Shown: positions 20,263 through 41,919 of the stretch, in pieces | How positions within the stretch are numbered: position 1 is the stretch's first letter | Layout of the letters: each line of letters opens with the position of its first letter | From: Ampullaceana balthica | Lineage: Eukaryota > Mollusca > Gastropoda > Lymnaeidae | Assembly: GCA_944989445.1 (NCBI GenBank) | Contig: CALYLW010000320.1 | Span: forward strand, 799,501-863,500 | Direction: 5' to 3' | Length of the DNA: 64,000 nucleotides | Made by a program: the position numbers and the translations under genes | Notes under the pieces: model-generated | Told to the model about the DNA's origin: nothing | Databases searched by the model: none | What the model saw: the letters and a program-made list of their open reading frames with translations, nothing else

Positions 20263-23200
20263 GAACATATTAATTCAATAGTTTATCCATTACGTGACAG
20301 AAAAATAAAATTTCCGCATTTTTTACGTTGATTTAACATGAGTCGTTTGTGGCGGTTGCAGCATCGTCAGGCAAAATTCAATATGTTCATTGTCGACAAA
20401 TGTTGATTGTAAACAGAGTTTAGCAAATAGATTTCGTGGGGAAAAGATCATTTGTGATGTAATTTTTCGTTGTATTTTATAATAAAATATTGAGATTATT
20501 TAATCCTGTTCCATTTTAACTTTTTTATAAGTCTGAAAGCATGGGCGTCCCGGGGGTGATCGTGCGATTGGGTATCAGATGCTTCTCCTGACTTACCTTC
20601 ATTTTATCACGATACTAAATTTTTTTTTGGCCACAATACTATATAATTTAGTGTATCAATACTATACCATGTTTACTTTTCGGTCACAAAACTATACTGC
20701 GTAACGATACTGAAAGTTGTCAGAATTCGATTACTAACAGTTTCCAGTTTCAAAGTGTTAACTATTCACTCGATTAGTTAGTATTATAGGCTACTAAAAC
20801 ATGACCGCATACCCTATATACTACAATCTGGACAAAATGTCTTACTCTATCCTACTCTTGACCATATTAAGTAATGCATGTTGTTACAATTACGCCTGAT
20901 GTGGTCGCAATTATAAACATCCAAGTCACATTATGGTCACCAATGTTCCGGCTAAGATTCGTTGGTCCGTTAGCGCTATAAAAAAAACTCGTGTGCAAAG
21001 TTGTCACCATCAATTTCCCCCCCCCCAATATTTTACCAAATTTGCTGCGTGGTAATTGTAAACTGCTGCGCGGCGTCGATCAGTTATCTGCTTTGCAGCT
21101 TAAAGGGAAAATTTGTGGTCATCCGTGTTCTCTCTTTGACAACCATGCTCTAAAAAAAATTCTGCCAACGCTTAAAAGACTGAACACACGTAAAATACAC
21201 TTTTAAAAAATAAACAACATTTTTTCAGTATTTCAAATTATTAACTCCCACCTAGACTGATTTCATAAATAGTCAAACATTTTACAACTCTCAACATTTA
21301 AAGTATGCATAGATAACATAGTTTCTTTATTGTTTTCTTTTTTAAGAAGCAACATTGTGGCTGCGACCAGCAAATCTGTTCACAGAGCGCAGCAATTAAA
21401 GACAATGCGCCGAATAAAGCACACTGAATTTTTTTACGCTCGACATTGCCTTTGGGAAACTGAAAACAATAGGGATAAATGAGCTTTGAAATAGCATTAT
21501 CCCTAGCCATGTAACTTTATAATGTTAATGCTACGGCTGAACCTGTAAAATAACACCACTTTTTTGAACCCAGAGGTTGTCTACAGGGTCGATGTGATAT
21601 CATGCAGCTTACAGAAAAGTGCTGCTTAATTATACTTTGATTGGTGATGTGCGTGTGTGAGTGATGGGGGTGTCTAATGCACTTGATATTTCAAAGCTGT
21701 ACCATAGAAAGACATTAGGCTGCTGGGAGTTAGGGCATGGAATGACCAATTAGGCCAGAGGCTTACGTTGGCTGTAGAGTATTGTAGAGGTAAAGGTGAT
21801 AATGATAAATATAATGTATTTAGCTTTGCCAAATATAAACTTTGTTCACAATCGTGTGTATAAGATCAAAAAGGCCTAATTTAAGGCTAATCGTTTATGT
21901 GTGTCACTCTGAAAGGAATGCCTCTACCGTGTCCTATTCTCACGTTACTTATTGTAATCTCCACTGTATAATTATTTGCGTTCTTCGTACAGAAAACTTA
22001 TTTCCGTGTGCTTCATGCGCAGGTTATTTAAATAGTCTTTAAATATTAATACTATGCGAACTGTGTGCGTCGGGAAAATATTTCAAATGAATAATAAGTC
22101 TCGAGTTGAGTGGCTGTTACATTGGACCTAAAATCTGTAAATCTTTAGACAGAGATCCTCGAAGGAGAGGAGAGGTGGGGTGTCACATAACGGAAAATGC
22201 TGTTAAAAGACACATTTTTTTAGTTTTAAAAAAAACAACTAAACTATCTCAATTTTGTTTTATGGACATCGTTTTTAATTCTGGCTCGGCCATTGGCTAT
22301 CAAGCGTGAGGCGTGGCATATAAACACATAATATAAAACAATGGTCATGGCATAGAGACACATGTAAAAATAGTGTGCACAAATGAAATGTTTATATAAT
22401 ATAACACTAAAATGCCAGGCCATTCTATACAGCACCTGCCAAGCAAACATGGATCAAACATAATGACAATGACGAACATTTTATTGAAGAAACTAAGACC
22501 CTAAAGGTAGCAGGGGTAATAAATCCTACTTAGAATCCCGCGACGTAAAGATGGGCGACCCGGGGGGGGGGTGCAAGAGTTGCATTATTTTGGGGTGGTC
22601 TCCACTTCTTTTAGACTCCTGGTGGAGATTTTATTTTGAGATTTTTTAATACTTTGTGTTACTTACAGAAATTCTGCGGTGTAATATTAAAGGTGAAGAT
22701 CGGGAAATGGCGAATACTTATGTAAATGACCAAAGTCTATTCAAAAGTTTGTTTTATTTATTTACTTCTTGTATTTGCTTCTTTTCTTTTTCTTCTTCTT
22801 TTTTTATTTTATTATAAATGAATATTTGAGTTATTTTATCGTAGGACTTTTACGGAGCCTTTGATTGTTCGACTTGTTTCTCGCCAATGACGGGAAATAT
22901 CGGGTCTATGGGATAGTGAGAAACAGGCCAACATCACTAGTGCCACTCTGCCCCTATAACTCAAATTTCTCCCTTATTTCTCCCTTTGACTAAAATGCTC
23001 CACGGGGCACAGAAATCCTTACTGCCCCATCCAGGGCCGGACCTGGCCCCACCTCATGCATCCTCAATCACTGCTCTGCCTTTCGACCAGTTTCTCCGTT
23101 CGTCTTAGAGCATTTATCATTTTCATATTTTGTTTTCTGGTAAATCTGGGGTTACAAATACGTTTTTATTTCATAAAGCTATACACTCACGCACGCGAAT

Positions 23201-25914
23201 GGCTGGCAGGCATTATGATTGAATGCTAGCAACACTGCTGTATAAATAACAGTAACCGAACTAATGTAGCCACAACGTGTCATAGTGTCCAGTAAATGAT
23301 CAATGCATGAGCAGCCTAACTTATAATAACACTTGACTAAACAAATAGCTACGTGTGATTTATTGTTAACTTCTTCTTCTCTGCGTGATTTGTCTTTAAG
23401 GTTGGTGCACACCTCGCGAGCATTTGAGAGGTGTGGACCAACCTTCAAGGTCTTTAAGTGAGAAACGGGATTTTCTAACATGTCTCGATCTGAATCGATT
23501 TATTTCCCTATCAAATTATTCACTTTTATTATACAAGATCCCCACTTCATCAATATGAGAAATGGCTCTACAAAACTAATCTTGCTGAAGTATCTTTAAA
23601 ATAGTTTCTTTTCTTTCACATAGGACAAATCGTTTTGTTTTTTTTTAAACTGAATAAATTGTTTGAACAACGGAGTAGAGAAATATTCTTTAAGCAGAAT
23701 AGCGTGACACAAGCTGAATTTAAACATTAATATCACAATAGAACCTAATCACATCATTTTAAATTGTATAGTTACCCGATTGAGAAGCTGTTGTTAGCAC
23801 GGATCGGGTTTGTTGGGTTGTACGTTTAAGTCTGGTATACCTCCGGGGTTCCTAAGGGTTACTTTAAAGAATTTAAATAAAATTCGAGGACTATTCAAAT
23901 ACTCTCTCAGAAGAACATAGAAAGTTCCAGAACATTTTTAAAAATTTAAGCATCACAAGTCAGTCACTCAACAACTGATATAACGCTACGCGAAACGGAG
24001 AAAAAATACCGGCATTTATTTTTCTTTCTTTCTGTCTTTTTCCGTTAAAGAAAATAATAAAACATTTAGGCAATTTATGGCAAATTTTTTTAAAATTTAA
24101 GAAGTTTTAAAAGAACTTTTAAAAAACCTTTATCAAATTCCAGAAGAAGCGCACAGATTGCGGGCGTTGACTTAAAAAACGTTCACTTCCGAATTTCTGA
24201 TAATACTATACAAGAAAACCATCTTTTCCTCTTGTAGAGCGAGGGCAGTTTTCACCCCACGCTCCAGAGAAAAAGACAAGGAATATGAGAAACACAGATC
24301 TAAAGTCAAATGGAACATAACAATTGACAACCATGATGACACGTGTAATGGCATTCTAATAAACAAATCAGTGGACACAGCATTTATAAAAATGTATATT
24401 ACATAAATATGGATTAAAACGTCATTGCACAGAATCCAAGGATCAGTTTAACGTTAAGTTTAGAGCTACATTCATTTTTTTCAATTCAGATCAACTGTGA
24501 ATGATACAGGTCAATACATTTTTGTACCAGTACATGTATTTCAAAAGTAAAAAATCTCTCTGCCAATTCTGAGTTTCGCAAATCAGCAGCTCATATCATC
24601 ATTTAATTTAATATGGCAACAACAAAAAAATATTTTTTAAAAATAATTAAAAAATAGAAACTGGGTCCAATTTGTGAGTTTATATCCACGACGATTTTGG
24701 AGTCATTGCTCTGTTAGTTTGACTAAGTCTGTATGACTCCCATTTGTAAATCTAGGAATGGGCGTGCAAGTGTCGGCACATGCCACCAGCAGGCTCCCAG
24801 TGGTACTGTCCTCTATTCGGTACCAGGATGGACACGACTTATGACTTCATGTGTCATCTCACCCTCCGGGCCTGATCACATGACCTGTTTCTACATCAAC
24901 GTTTGGAATATACTGCATTCAAACTATCATTAGTTGGGGTTTTTTTATTTTTTAAAATAAGGTTAAAAACGTATTCCTATTTAAATACCCCCACCCCATG
25001 AAAGAAAGAAAAAAGCACACAATAAATTGGAATAGTTTGTGAGCGTCCGCCGTCATGCTGAGAACCCTGGTCGTGTTTACAATAGACAGGAACATTGTCC
25101 CTCTTGGTCTGTCACTTCCATCATCGGTTCTTTAGGCTTCAGTTCTATGTCTGAGAGCAAGCAGTTAAGGAGCATCATGGCACCACAGGTCAAGAACTAA
25201 CTAGAATGAAACCAACTTTAGAAGGGTGGGGGCGAAGGAATGTAAATTTAATAAGCCTGTATTTTTACCCCCCCCCCAACTTTATCACAAATAAGTTTTT
25301 AATTAACTCAAGCATTTCATATATCAAAATTTTGTTTTATATTTAAATGAACCAAACCTCAACAGTAAATATGGTATATTTCCGAACATATTTTATTGTA
25401 ATTTAAGTTAAAGATATTCGATTTCAATGTTGAATTCTGATGGTTTTAAAACTTTTTCTATATTATAATAGTAATAGCATGTTAATACTATGTAGTTCCT
25501 CAACTTTCGTTGGAGACCATTCAGTAACTTTATTTTGACCAGTGACAAAAAATTTTCTGCGGTAGACAGATGCAGCTGTATTTACAAGCCTTTAACTTGT
25601 TACTTTTATTAATTTGCTCAAACCAAGCTCTTAGTTGTATAAAATCAATAACCTTTATTCTACGGAATCATCATGATACTCCTGTTTACTTGGATTAATC
25701 AGTGTCAGTGATAATGGATTGTTAATTGAAAATATGGACGTGTTGAGTTATGATATGACGATTGAATTTTTTCATGCTAAGTTAAAATTCTATTTGAATT
25801 TGAAGCTTTTAAAAATGTTGACCTTGGTATAAATTGTTAAGTTCAACTTCAACTCAGTTTTTACATTTTTCTTAATGCTGAGAGCTCTGGATTATTCCTT
25901 TTTTTTAAATCCTT
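20263..25914. other. 5.6-kb AT-rich spacer
   Basis: Read on both strands and nothing could be assigned. A candidate GPCR polyadenylation signal AATAAA occurs near 20482. Short ORFs (for example - strand 23179-23481) lack family motifs, splice partners or codon bias. Poly-C and poly-G tracts occur at 21016, 22560 and 25268. Confidence 0.5.
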
Positions 25915-26405
25915 TATATTAACTCGTGGTGTCTGCGGCCGACCGACCGACCTTGCTTGCTTGCTTGCTTGTCGCCAAAACTTTTGATCGATCTTTAACC
26001 CACTTGCTAGCAAGATAGCGAGCTGAAATTTTGCAGGCAGTTTCGTACCGATGATAAAAACAATGTATCAAAATTTCAGATCGATCGCATGTACCGTAAT
26101 TAAATTATTGATTTTTTAGATTATTTTATTTATTCCTATGTATCATGCTATTTTTTGAGATAGAGCATCGCGGTGCGTATTATATTGAACAACCTTTCTG
26201 TCGCGCAATAAGGTGCGTATTTTACTGACAACACTTTTTATAAACCTATTCCTGATCGGTGCGCATTATATTAAACATGTTTTTCGACACAACTGCAATT
26301 TTGTATTTTTGGATGGTCTTGCGCTGCGTGTTATAATGAACATTCTTTTAGTTACGTCTCATACGTAAAGGATTTATAGTCAAAAACTTGGTTTTTTACG
26401 GGTTG
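25915..26405 (-). repeat. ~500-bp interspersed repeat, copy 2 (intact)
   Basis: Runs from AAATCCTTTATATTAACTCG to TACGTAAAGGATTTATAGTC, inverted relative to copies 1 and 3. Near one end are tetranucleotide runs CCGACCGACCGACC and TTGCTTGCTTGCTTGCTTG. Its start (TCCTTTATATTAACTCGTGG) looks like a Helitron 5' end, but no CTRRT/hairpin end was found. The class is therefore left open. Confidence 0.7.
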
Positions 26406-29400
26406 TTTTTATCTTCTCTCTCTTTTACTTGCCTTTAATTTGTATCAGCATTATATATCATTCACCATCTTGCATGTCTTGACTACAGTACTATATATAA
26501 ATATGTTGTGTTACACAAGAAAAAAAAAGATGAGAAGCTTGTGATAAATTCTATACTAAAAACAAAACTATAAACACAACATGTAATATAATGTCTATAT
26601 GTGCCATGCAGATCAATAAAAAAAGCCAACCAACAACACACGAAATAATCCAACATAACAACTCAACAAACCATTGAACAAAACTGAAGGAAAAAAAACA
26701 ACATAAAAACTTTTAAAATAAACATCACTTTATTGAAATGGGCTTCAACGTGTACTTAAGTGTCTTTCAAGTACTTATTTAATCACACTAAGGGGCTTAC
26801 AGCACCACAATAGTTAGAGTAAATTAAAAAAGACCATATTACTGTACTACCCCTTAGATATGTGGGATCATTTACAAATTTTAAAAATCCTCTTTTGGAA
26901 CAAAAACTTCAAACCTATAATTTATATTCCTCTTTATCTTTGGTATAATTTGTTGATGGATCCTAAAACTAAAACTGACTTTTTATTTAAACATTAACCA
27001 TGGCTATTAATAAATAGTAGCGGCTACTAGTGATTTTAATTACTGATGGTAAAAACAAAGTTGTTATTTTTAAAGTTTAAGTTTATAGATTAAAGTAAAT
27101 ATTTAATTTGAGGCCTCATTCAAATTTTCTATCTGAAGCAGGAGTAAGAATAAGTTGGATTTTCCTAGCCAGGGGCCAAACAGAAGTTGACCAATGGCAC
27201 TTAAATTTTAGAGGAAAAAAAAGATGACATGGTTAAAAATATAGCAAACTCATTAGGTCATATCATGAAAATAGTTAGGTTGTTTTGTTTTGTTGTTGTG
27301 ATAAACATTTAAAATGTGAACTACTGTACATAGGTTAATAAATAAATCCCTCAAATGATACAATGCAAAATAAGTAACAACAGAGCAGATAGGCCAACAT
27401 GTATTATAATACATTAATGGGGGGGGGGAGTGGGGAACACTGACACAACAGCGCATTTCTCAGCCTTTCTCACCCAGAATGCATCATTAGTTTGTAGTGT
27501 TCAGTTTTAATCCAATATCCACCAAAAGAGTCATGTTAGTTCTGTATCATTTTATCTAGATATAGGCTTGCACTACAAGAGCTTCAAGTTACTTATTGGC
27601 CTGCGACCCATTAGTGTAATCAAAGCAATAAAAATATACTGTGCCTGTGTGCGATGAATTTCTCAAGCACTCCAGGTTGGGACACACTTCTAAAAAAAAA
27701 TTGTCCATGCTAAAATCGTGCTTGTGACATTTGCTTAAAGACAGGTTAACAGATTTCTACAAAATGCAGGGTGTTAAGACACCTCACATTGAAAACATGA
27801 GAAAGATTATTTAGTCATAGTTTCATTTTAATAACAATGGCCAACATTATTTTTTTATCTGACATAACTTTTACAGCTCTGTTCATTTTGAATCAGTTGG
27901 CCGGGGCCGTAAATTCCAAAAAAGTCGATGTTACTGTCTTTAAAGACAATGATAAGCACTTTCAAAATGATCCGTTAAACAAGAATGTAGTGCAATACAT
28001 GACAGGGTCAAAATGCTCTCATTGCTGTGTGCTACCACTTTACCAAAATAAAATATACATTTTCAGATTGTTAAATTTAAATATATTAATAATATGCACA
28101 ATAATTAAGTTCAAAAACCAATAAATACTTCAGCGCTCTTTCTGCTACCTCCCTGCTGTACCAAAAAACACACATTAGTGCTCTTATAATACTAATAATT
28201 TAAAAATGCACCCTCAAACATTTTATATACAAAGATTGTAATGTAGATAAACAGAAGACTAATTCATTTAATAAATTTAAAAAATACATTTACTGCAGAA
28301 AAGAAAACAACTACAGTGAAAAAAAAGCATTATTTTAAAAATCTTTCCTTTAAGATTGGCATTATAACTTTATGACATTAAAAACAAACACCTAGAATAA
28401 ATTATGTCATCAAAGCATGTTTTGTCCCAAATGAATAAAAGGTATAACTTATAACGATAACAAGAGTTTTTAAATACTTTTCACCATCATTTAGATAACA
28501 CCAGATTACATTTATTTTGAAATTTGTAACAGAAAATTTACCTATTAGTTTTTATTTTGTTATTTATTATTGAAGTATATGGAAGAAAATTTAAACTAAA
28601 CCATGAGTAAAATCCAGTAATAAGTGGCAAGAAAATCCATAACATTTATTTAGCCACATTCATTACATACTCAATATATTGGCGATGAAATTACCACTGA
28701 TAATCTACCTGTTTTTTGGGTTATATACAGCAACAGATATTCAATGGTAAATAAAATGAACCGTCTTATCTTTTTTCTTTAATAAGCTAGAAATGATAAT
28801 GTAAAAAAGTTGTAAATTCATCAAAGAATTGGTATTTGAAAGCTGTTATGATTGAATTTTAAATTTAGATTCTGGTCTTTTACTAGGGTTACAGCACAGT
28901 ACACTCATTATGGAAAAGTTTCATGTGATTCTTATAGAATAAACCCATTGCAGTAGACAAGAAAGAAGCAAAGAACTGATTGAAACCAGCTTAAGAAAAG
29001 AAAAATTCCTTAGTTTCCAAATGACAAAACAATAACCTTGCTCAGTGTGAATGAGATGATATTTGAATTGGTTGAGCCAACTTTAAGTACTCGCCATTAT
29101 TTAATATATAAGGTTCAACTTTTTCAAACATGCCAATCAAGTGCAGAATTTCATAGTACAGTTAATGATTTTTATAAGTAAAAAATGTCACTACACTTTA
29201 ACGTCATTAGACAATGGTAGAATTGAACAAGAAACACTTTTTGACAGGTTTTTCAATATTTAGTAATTTAAACTATAATGTGACTGCCAATGAATCTATC
29301 TAAGGAAGTAATTGTGGGCACCTTGGCCATGGCTCAAGTACAGCATTTGCAATTAATTCATATTAATTATGATGCTAGCTTCACTGTATGTGACAATAAC

Positions 29401-30318
29401 TGAACTTACCCAAAAGCTCAGCCAGGAACTGGTTAAGATTAGGGGTAAAGGGAGTTTGAGATTCTTATTATAAATTATAAGAAACCAAACTGATGGGTGG
29501 CAGATAATAAAGCAAGTGAAAAAATAAATGACTCAATGAGATTTTGATCATAAATCCAAAGCATATGCTATGCAACAAACAAATCACAATCGGATGGGCA
29601 TTTTTTAAATCAAACAGTCACAAAAAATGTAATATAAAATTCAATACAGAATGTAATTATTCATTCATAATGCTACAATGTACACTATTCATTCTACTCA
29701 AGAAAAGTTACACAACCATAAAACATACACAATATGTTAGCTACACTAAAAAAAATATTTTTCTCATAGTCATTAAGAGAGCGTGTTTCTGATTTTTAAG
29801 GGTACTTTTAATGCAAATAAATATACAAAATATAAGCTAATTTGTAACATAGAAAGGTAGCAAGCAAATATTCACTAGCAATAAATATAATTATAGAGCA
29901 GGTATTCCTTGCAACAATTAATTTCATTACTATTGTTCAACTAGAATATTGGATTTAATGTCACCCTCTAGTGTTTTGATTCGGATCATAATTTGTGAGT
30001 ATGTATTTACCGTTCAAGTTTATGAGTACAATTTTCATGTTTTCAAGTGTACGTATAAAATAATAAATACGCTTTATAAAGAGAAAAAAAGGCAGTTGTG
30101 TCGGTTTGTGACAAAATATTTTCCAGAGAGCATTTTTATTATTCATTAATATTTATTCCATAAATGGAAAATATTAGCATATTAAATAAAAACACTCACT
30201 CCAGGATGGTCCCACTCATTCAAGAAAAATACCCGAATAAATGTTTATACTAAGGAAACAAGGTTCTATTTTAAAAATACTGAGTGTAAAATAATAAAAA
30301 GAGTTGTTTTGTTTAGTT
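26406..30318. other. AT-rich spacer downstream of RAB6
   Basis: Very AT-rich and without supported genes. It could include part of a long RAB6 3' UTR (minus strand), since minus-strand AATAAA signals such as that near 26731 exist, but nothing decides this. Short ORFs appear random. Confidence 0.35.
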
Positions 30319-30910
30319 GGTACAAGACACAAGTTATACTATACCAGTCTTTCACTATTAATGGCACAAGACACAAGTTATACTATACCAGTCTTTCACT
30401 AGTAATGGTACAAGACACAAGTTAGTTATAGGCTACTATACCAGTCTTTCACTATTAATGGTACAAGACACAAGTTAGTTATAGGCTACTATACCAGTCT
30501 TTCACTATTAATGGTACAAGACACAAGTTATACTATACCAGTCTTTCACTATTAATGGTACAAGACACAAGTTATACTAAACCAGTCTTTCACTATTAAT
30601 GGTACAAGACACAAGTTATACTAAACCAGTGTTTCACTATTAATGGTACAAGACACAAGTTATACTATACCAGTCTTTCACTATTAATGGTACAAGACAC
30701 AAGTTATACTAAACCAGTCTTTCACTATTAATGGTACAAGACACAAGTTATACTATACCAGTCTTTCACTATTAATGGTACAAGACACAAGTTATACTAA
30801 ACCAGTCTTTCACTATTAATAGTACAAGACACAAGTTATACTATACCAGTCTTTCACTATTAATGGTACAGGACACAAGTTATACTATACCAGTCTTTCA
30901 CTATTAATGG
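30319..30910. repeat. minisatellite, 44-bp unit, 13 copies
   Basis: Units read TACAAGACACAAGTTATACT then ATACCAGTCTTTCACTATTAATGG. Copies 3 and 4 carry an 8-bp expansion (GTTATAGG-like), so they are 52 bp. Copies alternate between TATACC and TAAACC. This looks like recent tandem expansion. Confidence 0.95.
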
Positions 30911-31921
30911 GACAATCCTGAAAGCACACCCTTAAACAAAATCATTAATGCTACCTACTTCATATCATTCTGAAGCTGGTCTGCTCCAGTGCATATTATA
31001 TGGAATGATGAGAATCCTTTTGTTTTGTCACATAAGGCTGGTGATGTGAAAGAGGTGATAAGGTGGTAGTTAACAATGGAGTAGGTCTCAGGCACTGCTA
31101 TTATGGGTCAGTCACAAATCAGGAGATAATGCTAGCTAGAAAGAGAGGCACATACAACAGAGATATGTTTAACATGCACAGCCTCCCTCTTGTGTCTGAG
31201 GTTCAGCTGGGGTCTCTGGCTTTAGGATCACATCGTGCACTGAGGGAACAGTTAAGGAACACAATATCTAAAGCAAAAATAATTTTTTAATGGGGATCAT
31301 CAGCACAAAAGTTAACACATTTTTTTCAAGATGCTTAGATACTAGGATGGATGTAGACATGCAAACTGTCAATAAATAAAAGATTTCTATCCGTATATTT
31401 TGGTCACCAATCAATTTTACAGATGATCATTGGATATTGCAAATGGCCAAACACACATAGGAAAGGCTTTGGTCAGAGTACTGACAAAAATTCAATTTGT
31501 TCGGCTGTGTATTGGAACAACTTTTTTTTTCATACCTTTTATTTTACTTGGGTTTAATATGTATCTTTCATGTAATAAATCCCTAAGAAGCAGAATAACT
31601 ATGTTGTGCCATTGCATGCGATTAAATCTACTCAAACAGACAGACTGAGAACACCTACAAGGGATGGGTTTGAGGAAAAGGTTGGTCAAATTTAACAGGC
31701 TAATTAATACGTAGCATGAAATTTAATTAGTTTTAACACATTTCTTAAGTTTAAACCATGGCCAAGACACTGTAGAACAATGCTGCCTATGTGTGCTTTT
31801 CAATCACTACATCACACAATGAGTTCGTTTACCAGGCTTTTAAATATTCTTTGATACATCTACTTCTATTAACCAAATCATACAAGCCATTCGCAAATTT
31901 AAAGTATTTATTCCAATGTCT
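30911..31921. other. region just 3' of the RAB6 stop
   Basis: Likely to contain RAB6 3' UTR on the minus strand. No other feature is recognised. Confidence 0.35.
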
Positions 31922-39530
<7,609 letters not shown>

Positions 39531-40074
39531 TTATGATTACTAACAAAATAAATATCAATAATTAAGCCTTAATTGTAACCGTAACTTAAGTCTAAAAACT
39601 TTGTGAATGAGTAATGGATTCCTGTACAGTCTGGCAGGAAGTCAGTCAGTAGCCACGTTTGGAGCCTCGGAATAGATTTTGAGTCATGCGCAGAATTACA
39701 CTATCCAAAGTTTACCAACAAAGAAAATCATCTGTTTCCGCATCGTTAGTGTTGTTATCAATATCATGTCCATTCTATTTTACTTGTAAAAGACATTGCA
39801 AAATTTAGAAAATCCTCAATAATGGATATTTTTCTTAAGTAGCATAGGGAGAAGAAGCACTGGGTATACGCAAGAGTAATAGACTAGAAATTATAAACAA
39901 AATTCATGTATTGGTTAATGTCATTGTCATTCTCATTGGTGAATTATTTGTCATTCTCATTGGTGAATTATTTCACAACGTCAACATTAACAATCGTCTC
40001 GGTATCAGACAATAAGAAAAGTTCACAGATTCACAGTTATTTGAGTGATCAAAGTACTCACTGTACGTACTGAT

Positions 40075-40300
40075 AGTACTGTACTGAGTAGAGTAGTCAA
40101 TGACACAAAATCAAAATGTAATATCACTTTAAAACATAATAATAATATTATTTGAAAGGGTTAGTCTAAGTCTAAGCTTTTAAAAGCACCAATTCATCCT
40201 TCTAGTTCTAGCTTGAATAGAAGCCAGGTTATACATTTTTTAAGTCCTTTCCCTCTGCTTAAGAAAGTTAAAGTAATAAAACTAGGTAAATTAGCGTTAT
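40075..40300. repeat. direct duplication, copy A
   Basis: Matches 41281-41480 through phrases AGTCAATGACACAAAATCAA, TATTTGAAAGGGTTAG, AAGCTTTTAAAA and TTTTTTAAGTCCTT, with small indels. The copies are in the same orientation, about 1.2 kb apart. Confidence 0.85.
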
Positions 40301-41280
40301 GCAGTACGGACTTAAAATAAGGTCATTTCCGGGTGCCATCGGCATCTTTGTCGCTAAAGCACGTGACCTAAGGAAAAAGTAATGCCAAACACGGGAATTT
40401 AGGGGGGTGGGGGAAATGGAGATTTTCAAATTTCAGTGTTTTTAGCGAGGCGGTGATTTTTAAAATAGGCAAAAATGCACAGAAAAAAAGGGGGGGGGGT
40501 GCGATTCTTAAATGTTAGGTTATTTTAACAACATGCCGATTTTGTAAAAACAACAAAAAATGAGGGGGGAAATGGTACTCACAGTGGATGCGTCTGAATC
40601 ACTACAACTAACCCTAACCCTAAAACCTTCCATTTTGGAAAATTCAACTATTAAAATGATAAACCTAACCCTAAATTCAATATTCTATAACTAAACATAG
40701 CCTTACCCTAACCCTAAATTCACAAAGAAAAATTCTAAACCTAACACCTTCCATTTTGGAAAATGTACATTTCATTTTGAAAAAGTTTACACAAAAATTA
40801 ACAAAACTTTCTACCAAGAAGCCACTGGTCAAATGAACGCTGTACTGCAAATCTTCCGGGGCAATTTTGCAGTACCCCATATCGTCAAGTTGCATACCAA
40901 CAAGTTACGCATTTTGCAGCAATATTAGAGGTTAAAAAGTGGATGGATACCCTCCCTTCAACCCCTCCCTCTTTTCATTTTTTAAAATATATTAAGTGTC
41001 TTAATTTGAGGATTAAGTGTCTATATTTGAGGAAATTATATTGGGGAGGGTGCCTCCTCCCCTGTGTTTCCTGTAGTTGTCACTATGGGCGCAGAACACA
41101 AACCCATAAATCATTCAGTAATTGCAGGGTCTGGGGTGGTAAGGGGAGACAACTGAGAATTCCCAAAAATTCCTTGAGGGGAGGTAACTAGGTAAGCAAC
41201 ACAGCAGCATCGAAGTGATGTCACTAGCATCAGCCACCATCTTGTCCGGTATAACAATAAATAGCCCTCACTGTACACTG

Positions 41281-41480
41281 TACTGTTACTACTGTACTGA
41301 GTAGACTAGTCAATGACACAAAATCAAAATGTAAATGTTGTCATATCACTTTAAAACATAATATTATTTGAAAGGGTTAGCTCTAAGCTTTTAAAAACAC
41401 CAATTCATCTTTCTAGCTTGAATAGAAGCAGAGTTATAAATTTTTTAAGTCCTTGGCTTAATAAAGTAATAAAACTTTAC
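41281..41480. repeat. direct duplication, copy B
   Basis: Second copy of the segment at 40075-40300. It differs by a TGTTGTCAT insertion, loss of CTAAGT-type repeats and point changes. It ends about 440 bp before the ASB start codon. Confidence 0.85.
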
Positions 41481-41919
41481 ATAAAATTAAAAGAGTGAAG
41501 TAAAGAGTAATTATTAATAAAGACACATTTAAAGACTCTATTATATAACTCATTTAATTTGTACTGCTTTATTAAATATGTCTTGGAATTTAAACAGTTT
41601 TAAATACATCTCTTTCACAAAAAATCTAAGCGAAAATTATTAATAATTTTCTTTTTGGGAGAGCTTAATTAAAAAAAGTACAAGACTTTGTCATTACGCT
41701 CATATTAATGTTTTAATGACTCATATTCATATTAATATTAGATTATTATTATAATCCTTTTAGCCTTTTTGTTTTTGGAGTGTGTCGTGACTAGAGAGCT
41801 ATACGTACTTAAATCCTCAAAATTGAAAGCAACATCATCCACGTTTCAATATGCTTTGGAAACTTAAACTTGCGTGAAGATATTTAACTGTTTAAGTTTT
41901 GTTGTGTTTTTCAATAAAG

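Noticed and set aside
19580..20268. ORFs rich in SLSLS (-) or RERE (+) downstream of the GPCR
   Set aside because: Composition artefacts of the GA-rich tract. Only the LINE finger scrap at 20098-20262 is meaningful.
23179..23481. 100-codon minus-strand ORF
   Set aside because: No recognisable motifs, no neighbours in frame and no splice-site pattern. Compatible with chance.
40605..40740. Interstitial telomere (CCCTAA repeats)
   Set aside because: Only two or three hexamers occur at a time, mixed with other repeated phrases. Too short and degenerate to call telomeric.
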